DNA of 5,344 nt, taken from assembly GCA_041654355.1 (NCBI GenBank), contig JBAZDQ010000095.1, positions 1-5,344 on the forward strand, in the 5' to 3' direction. Made by a program: the position numbers and the translations under genes. Below the pieces are notes generated by a model. It ran no database searches and was not told the DNA's origin. It was given only the letters and a program-made list of their open reading frames with translations. This stretch comes from DMER64 sp041654355 (lineage in GTDB: Bacteria > Bacteroidota > Bacteroidia > Bacteroidales > UBA932). Positions 3,841 through 5,344 of the stretch are shown here, in pieces. The number at the start of each line of letters is the position of its first letter. Position 1 is the stretch's first letter.

Positions 3841-4082
3841 TACTTGATGAGATTGAGATGGCCAGAGACGGCGCCACAATATTTTCACTCAACAGGTTGA
3901 AAGATGCAGTAGACGCAGATCCAGAAAAATATCCCGCCTTGGGGGGGATATTTTCAATGCATCCAAAAATGGCACGGGCAACGTTGTCGAAAACCATGAG
4001 GGCAGAGGGGTTTGTCCGGTGGAATGCCGGGTCTAGGACAAAACGCACCGTGAGCGTTTGGAGGGTGGCAGATTTATGCTAG
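3837..4082 (+). CDS. 81-aa winged-helix-like DNA-binding protein (paralogue B)
   Basis: This gene starts at the ATGA overlap with its paralogue. The pattern matches the upstream protein: a hydrophobic N-terminal helix, FSLNRLKDAVDADPEKYPAL (16-35), a recognition-like helix MARATLSKTMRAEGFVR (45-61) and a longer basic hairpin (SRTKRTVSVWRVA, 66-78) in the wing position. The longer wing and different helix surface suggest a different DNA target. It ends where GGAGGGTGG and the possible starts of the glycosyltransferase begin, so expression is probably coupled. Function is inferred from fold-like pattern only; other small helix-rich folds are possible. Confidence 0.72.
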   Translation: MILDEIEMARDGATIFSLNRLKDAVDADPEKYPALGGIFSMHPKMARATLSKTMRAEGFVRWNAGSRTKRTVSVWRVADLC

Positions 4083-4096
4083 AGTGGAGGAATAAA

Positions 4097-4963
4097 ATGT
4101 CGCTTTTTGATTACGTGAAAGAAAATTATTCGTGTTACAAGAACTGCCTTGGGTATTATTACCAGGCTGACCTGGCAAGTCACCCGGAGATTCTGGATGA
4201 GGTAAACGATTGCGATTTCGTGTTTGTGGAGTCTGACTATGCCGAACCAATAGAGGGGTGCCTTGCAACCCAGTTTATGACATCTGCAGAGTATCCGTAT
4301 ACGGCAATGTGGCTCCGCCAGGATTATTCGTCATATTTTCAGTTGCCGCATTCAGAATGGACTGAAGTTCCTACTGTGGGGTTTGTTGGTAGATTGCCGA
4401 TTTTTCATGTCCCGGTTGAAAATGGTGGTAAAAAGTCGGTTCAACAGGTGCTTCATAAAGGGTTTATGGAACGTGCCATGGCATTGCAGTTGCTCGGAGA
4501 GTCAACCGAGGTATGCAGCGATTTCCATGTGCGGTATAAGCCGGAAGGCGATTCGTGTGGGTTCTGGAACGATACATTGCCGGGTTTCAAAAAGAGCGGG
4601 CCGCTGTTCAAGACGAACATGCTGGCAAACCAGTACCAGGTATGTGCCAGGGGCAATGCAAACTGGTCCCTCCGGTTCTTTGAGACTCTTGCCTGGGGGC
4701 GGATCCCAGTATATGTTGAGTCTGGCGGGATGACACCGGCAGACTGGTGGTATGGGAAACTCCAGGACCGGCTTGATGATTTTCCGGGTGTGTATGTGAA
4801 AGATGTCAACGACATTGAATGGGAGATACTGAAATACCACAATTCAATCGACAGCCTTGCGGAGATGCAGGATCTCTGCCGTGCCTGGTATATTGATAAC
4901 TATTCGCAAATGGCACAGGTGGCAGCGTTTGATGCCATGTTCAAGGAGTTACGAAATGACTGA
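4097..4963 (+). CDS. 288-aa exostosin-type (GT47-like) glycosyltransferase
   Basis: This is the largest gene and the only one with a clear enzyme signature. Residues 93-100 (TVGFVGRL) and above all 171-207 match the nucleotide-sugar-binding core of exostosin-like glycosyltransferases: FKTNMLANQYQVCARGN, then SLRFFETLAWGRIPVYV, with R185, G186, S191, R193, E196, G201 and P204 conserved in such proteins. There is no signal peptide or membrane span, so it should act in the cytoplasm. Acceptor and sugar cannot be read from the sequence. ATG 4097 follows GGAGG by 6 nt; ATG 4076, with GGAGGGTGG 7 nt upstream, is an equally valid start adding 7 residues. It overlaps the next gene by 8 nt. At 288 aa it is a minimal single-domain form. 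Confidence 0.88.
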   Translation: MSLFDYVKENYSCYKNCLGYYYQADLASHPEILDEVNDCDFVFVESDYAEPIEGCLATQFMTSAEYPYTAMWLRQDYSSYFQLPHSEWTEVPTVGFVGRLPIFHVPVENGGKKSVQQVLHKGFMERAMALQLLGESTEVCSDFHVRYKPEGDSCGFWNDTLPGFKKSGPLFKTNMLANQYQVCARGNANWSLRFFETLAWGRIPVYVESGGMTPADWWYGKLQDRLDDFPGVYVKDVNDIEWEILKYHNSIDSLAEMQDLCRAWYIDNYSQMAQVAAFDAMFKELRND

Positions 4964-5159
4964 ACTTTGTGCATTTTGTGGGAGTGTTCTGGATGGGCAC
5001 CCCGGGGAGTTGCACGACGTTGTCATAGAGGGGTCTATATTCCTGGATCTCTCTTTAGTGGGTATGAGTATAGGCAAAGGTGGGTACTGCGATTTTAGGT
5101 GCCTCTATGGGCGTCTGCAAGAACATGTAAGTTTAATGCGGTATGGGAGTGGGGAATGA
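4956..5159 (+). CDS. 67-aa zinc-binding protein (CAFC ... CDFRC)
   Basis: The ATG at 4956 lies 8 nt inside the end of the glycosyltransferase gene, with GGAG 7 nt upstream. The protein opens with C5/C8 (LCAFCGSVL), has a hydrophobic middle (VVIEGSIFLDLSL, 22-34) and ends with YCDFRCLYGRLQEH (C45, C49). The CxxC...YCDxxC order, with a helix after the last Cys, recalls FCS/MYM-like and treble-clef zinc fingers that bind proteins or nucleic acid. Conserved Cys at both ends suggests one shared zinc site. Its tight coupling to the glycosyltransferase might mean a functional partnership, but nothing in the sequence proves it. Confidence 0.72.
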   Translation: MTELCAFCGSVLDGHPGELHDVVIEGSIFLDLSLVGMSIGKGGYCDFRCLYGRLQEHVSLMRYGSGE

Positions 5160-5344
5160 CTAAAAATTCTGATGTGTCGTGGATACCAAAGTCCGTAGGT
5201 TGTTCACTGAAACGATTTACAACCGCCGACCTCGTGGCGGAATTGAGCAAAAGGGATGGTGTGATAGTGCCACATCCAGATCTATGGTTTGGTACTATCA
5301 ATAATGAAATTAAGTGTGGGAAACCCCCTAAAATCTTGGTGGTG
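5156..5344 (+). CDS. Partial BC1881-like small phage protein (C-terminus off the right edge)
   Basis: The gene begins with an ATGA overlap, after GGGAGTGGGG, and is open to the window edge (63 residues seen). It contains FTTADLVAELSKRDGV (about 21-36) and ends, as far as visible, with KPPKILVV. The pair (T-x-x-LV-x-EL-x-x-R-x-GV followed by GPAxILVV) is the layout I recall for BC1881-family proteins of Bacillus phages, which are uncharacterised. A Cys-bearing middle (INNEIKCG) replaces the usual acidic stretch. It supports a virus or provirus origin. The resemblance is from memory; the residue usually written GPA is KPP here, so it may be a distant relative. Confidence 0.7.
   Translation, partial: MTKNSDVSWIPKSVGCSLKRFTTADLVAELSKRDGVIVPHPDLWFGTINNEIKCGKPPKILVV

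Noticed and set aside
4453..4842. Leftward open frames inside the glycosyltransferase gene
   Set aside because: They are antisense to the conserved exostosin core and show no motif or start signal of their own.
1..5344. Insertion sequence or transposon
   Set aside because: No transposase, no terminal inverted repeats with target duplications, and no integrase are visible; the 15-bp direct repeats alone do not support one.

Overview
The window looks like part of an archaeal virus, provirus or plasmid, most likely from a methanogen-type euryarchaeon. The archaeal reading rests on TATA boxes about 25 nt upstream of gene starts, GGTG/GGAGG-type ribosome-binding sites, and copies of a sequence resembling the Orc1/Cdc6 origin recognition box (ORB). 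The virus-like reading rests on dense packing of very small genes with 4-26 nt overlaps, several Cys-rich mini-proteins, and a partial right-end gene that resembles a small phage protein family (BC1881-like). The host lineage is an inference. No capsid, portal, integrase or polymerase gene is visible.

Layout. Positions 1-635 hold a leftward operon of five very small genes: a 29-aa membrane peptide, a 65-aa conserved-looking protein, a 45-aa unknown, a 46-aa zinc-ribbon and a partial gene running off the left edge. Positions 636-1169 contain no gene that I accept. This stretch holds the leftward TATA box, one copy of a 15-bp direct repeat, two ORB-like palindromes (805-817 and 1087-1098) plus a half site, and between them an AT-rich block with ATGATT repeats and a nested dyad: a good candidate replication origin. 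A lone leftward gene (1170-1367) encodes a CPCC/CQAC zinc-finger protein. Positions 1368-1665 form a second non-coding block with the other copy of the direct repeat, a possible structured RNA followed by T-tracts, and a compact promoter with four inverted repeats.

From 1666 to the right edge a single rightward operon runs with stop/start overlaps. In order it has a 30-aa leader peptide, a 137-aa unknown, an 88-aa Cys-rich protein, a 56-aa zinc-ribbon, a 78-aa coiled-coil protein, a 108-aa Cys/His-rich protein, a 107-aa unknown, two tandem paralogous winged-helix-like proteins, a 288-aa exostosin-type (GT47-like) glycosyltransferase, a 67-aa zinc protein and a partial BC1881-like gene.

Working together. 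The two main operons diverge from the origin-like block, so most transcription moves away from it. Tandem dyads at the rightward start site suggest tight repression, perhaps by one of the two winged-helix proteins. The zinc mini-proteins have the profile of virus host-takeover or accessory genes. The glycosyltransferase is the only clearly enzymatic gene; its acceptor could be a virion protein, a host surface glycan or modified DNA, and the sequence does not say which.
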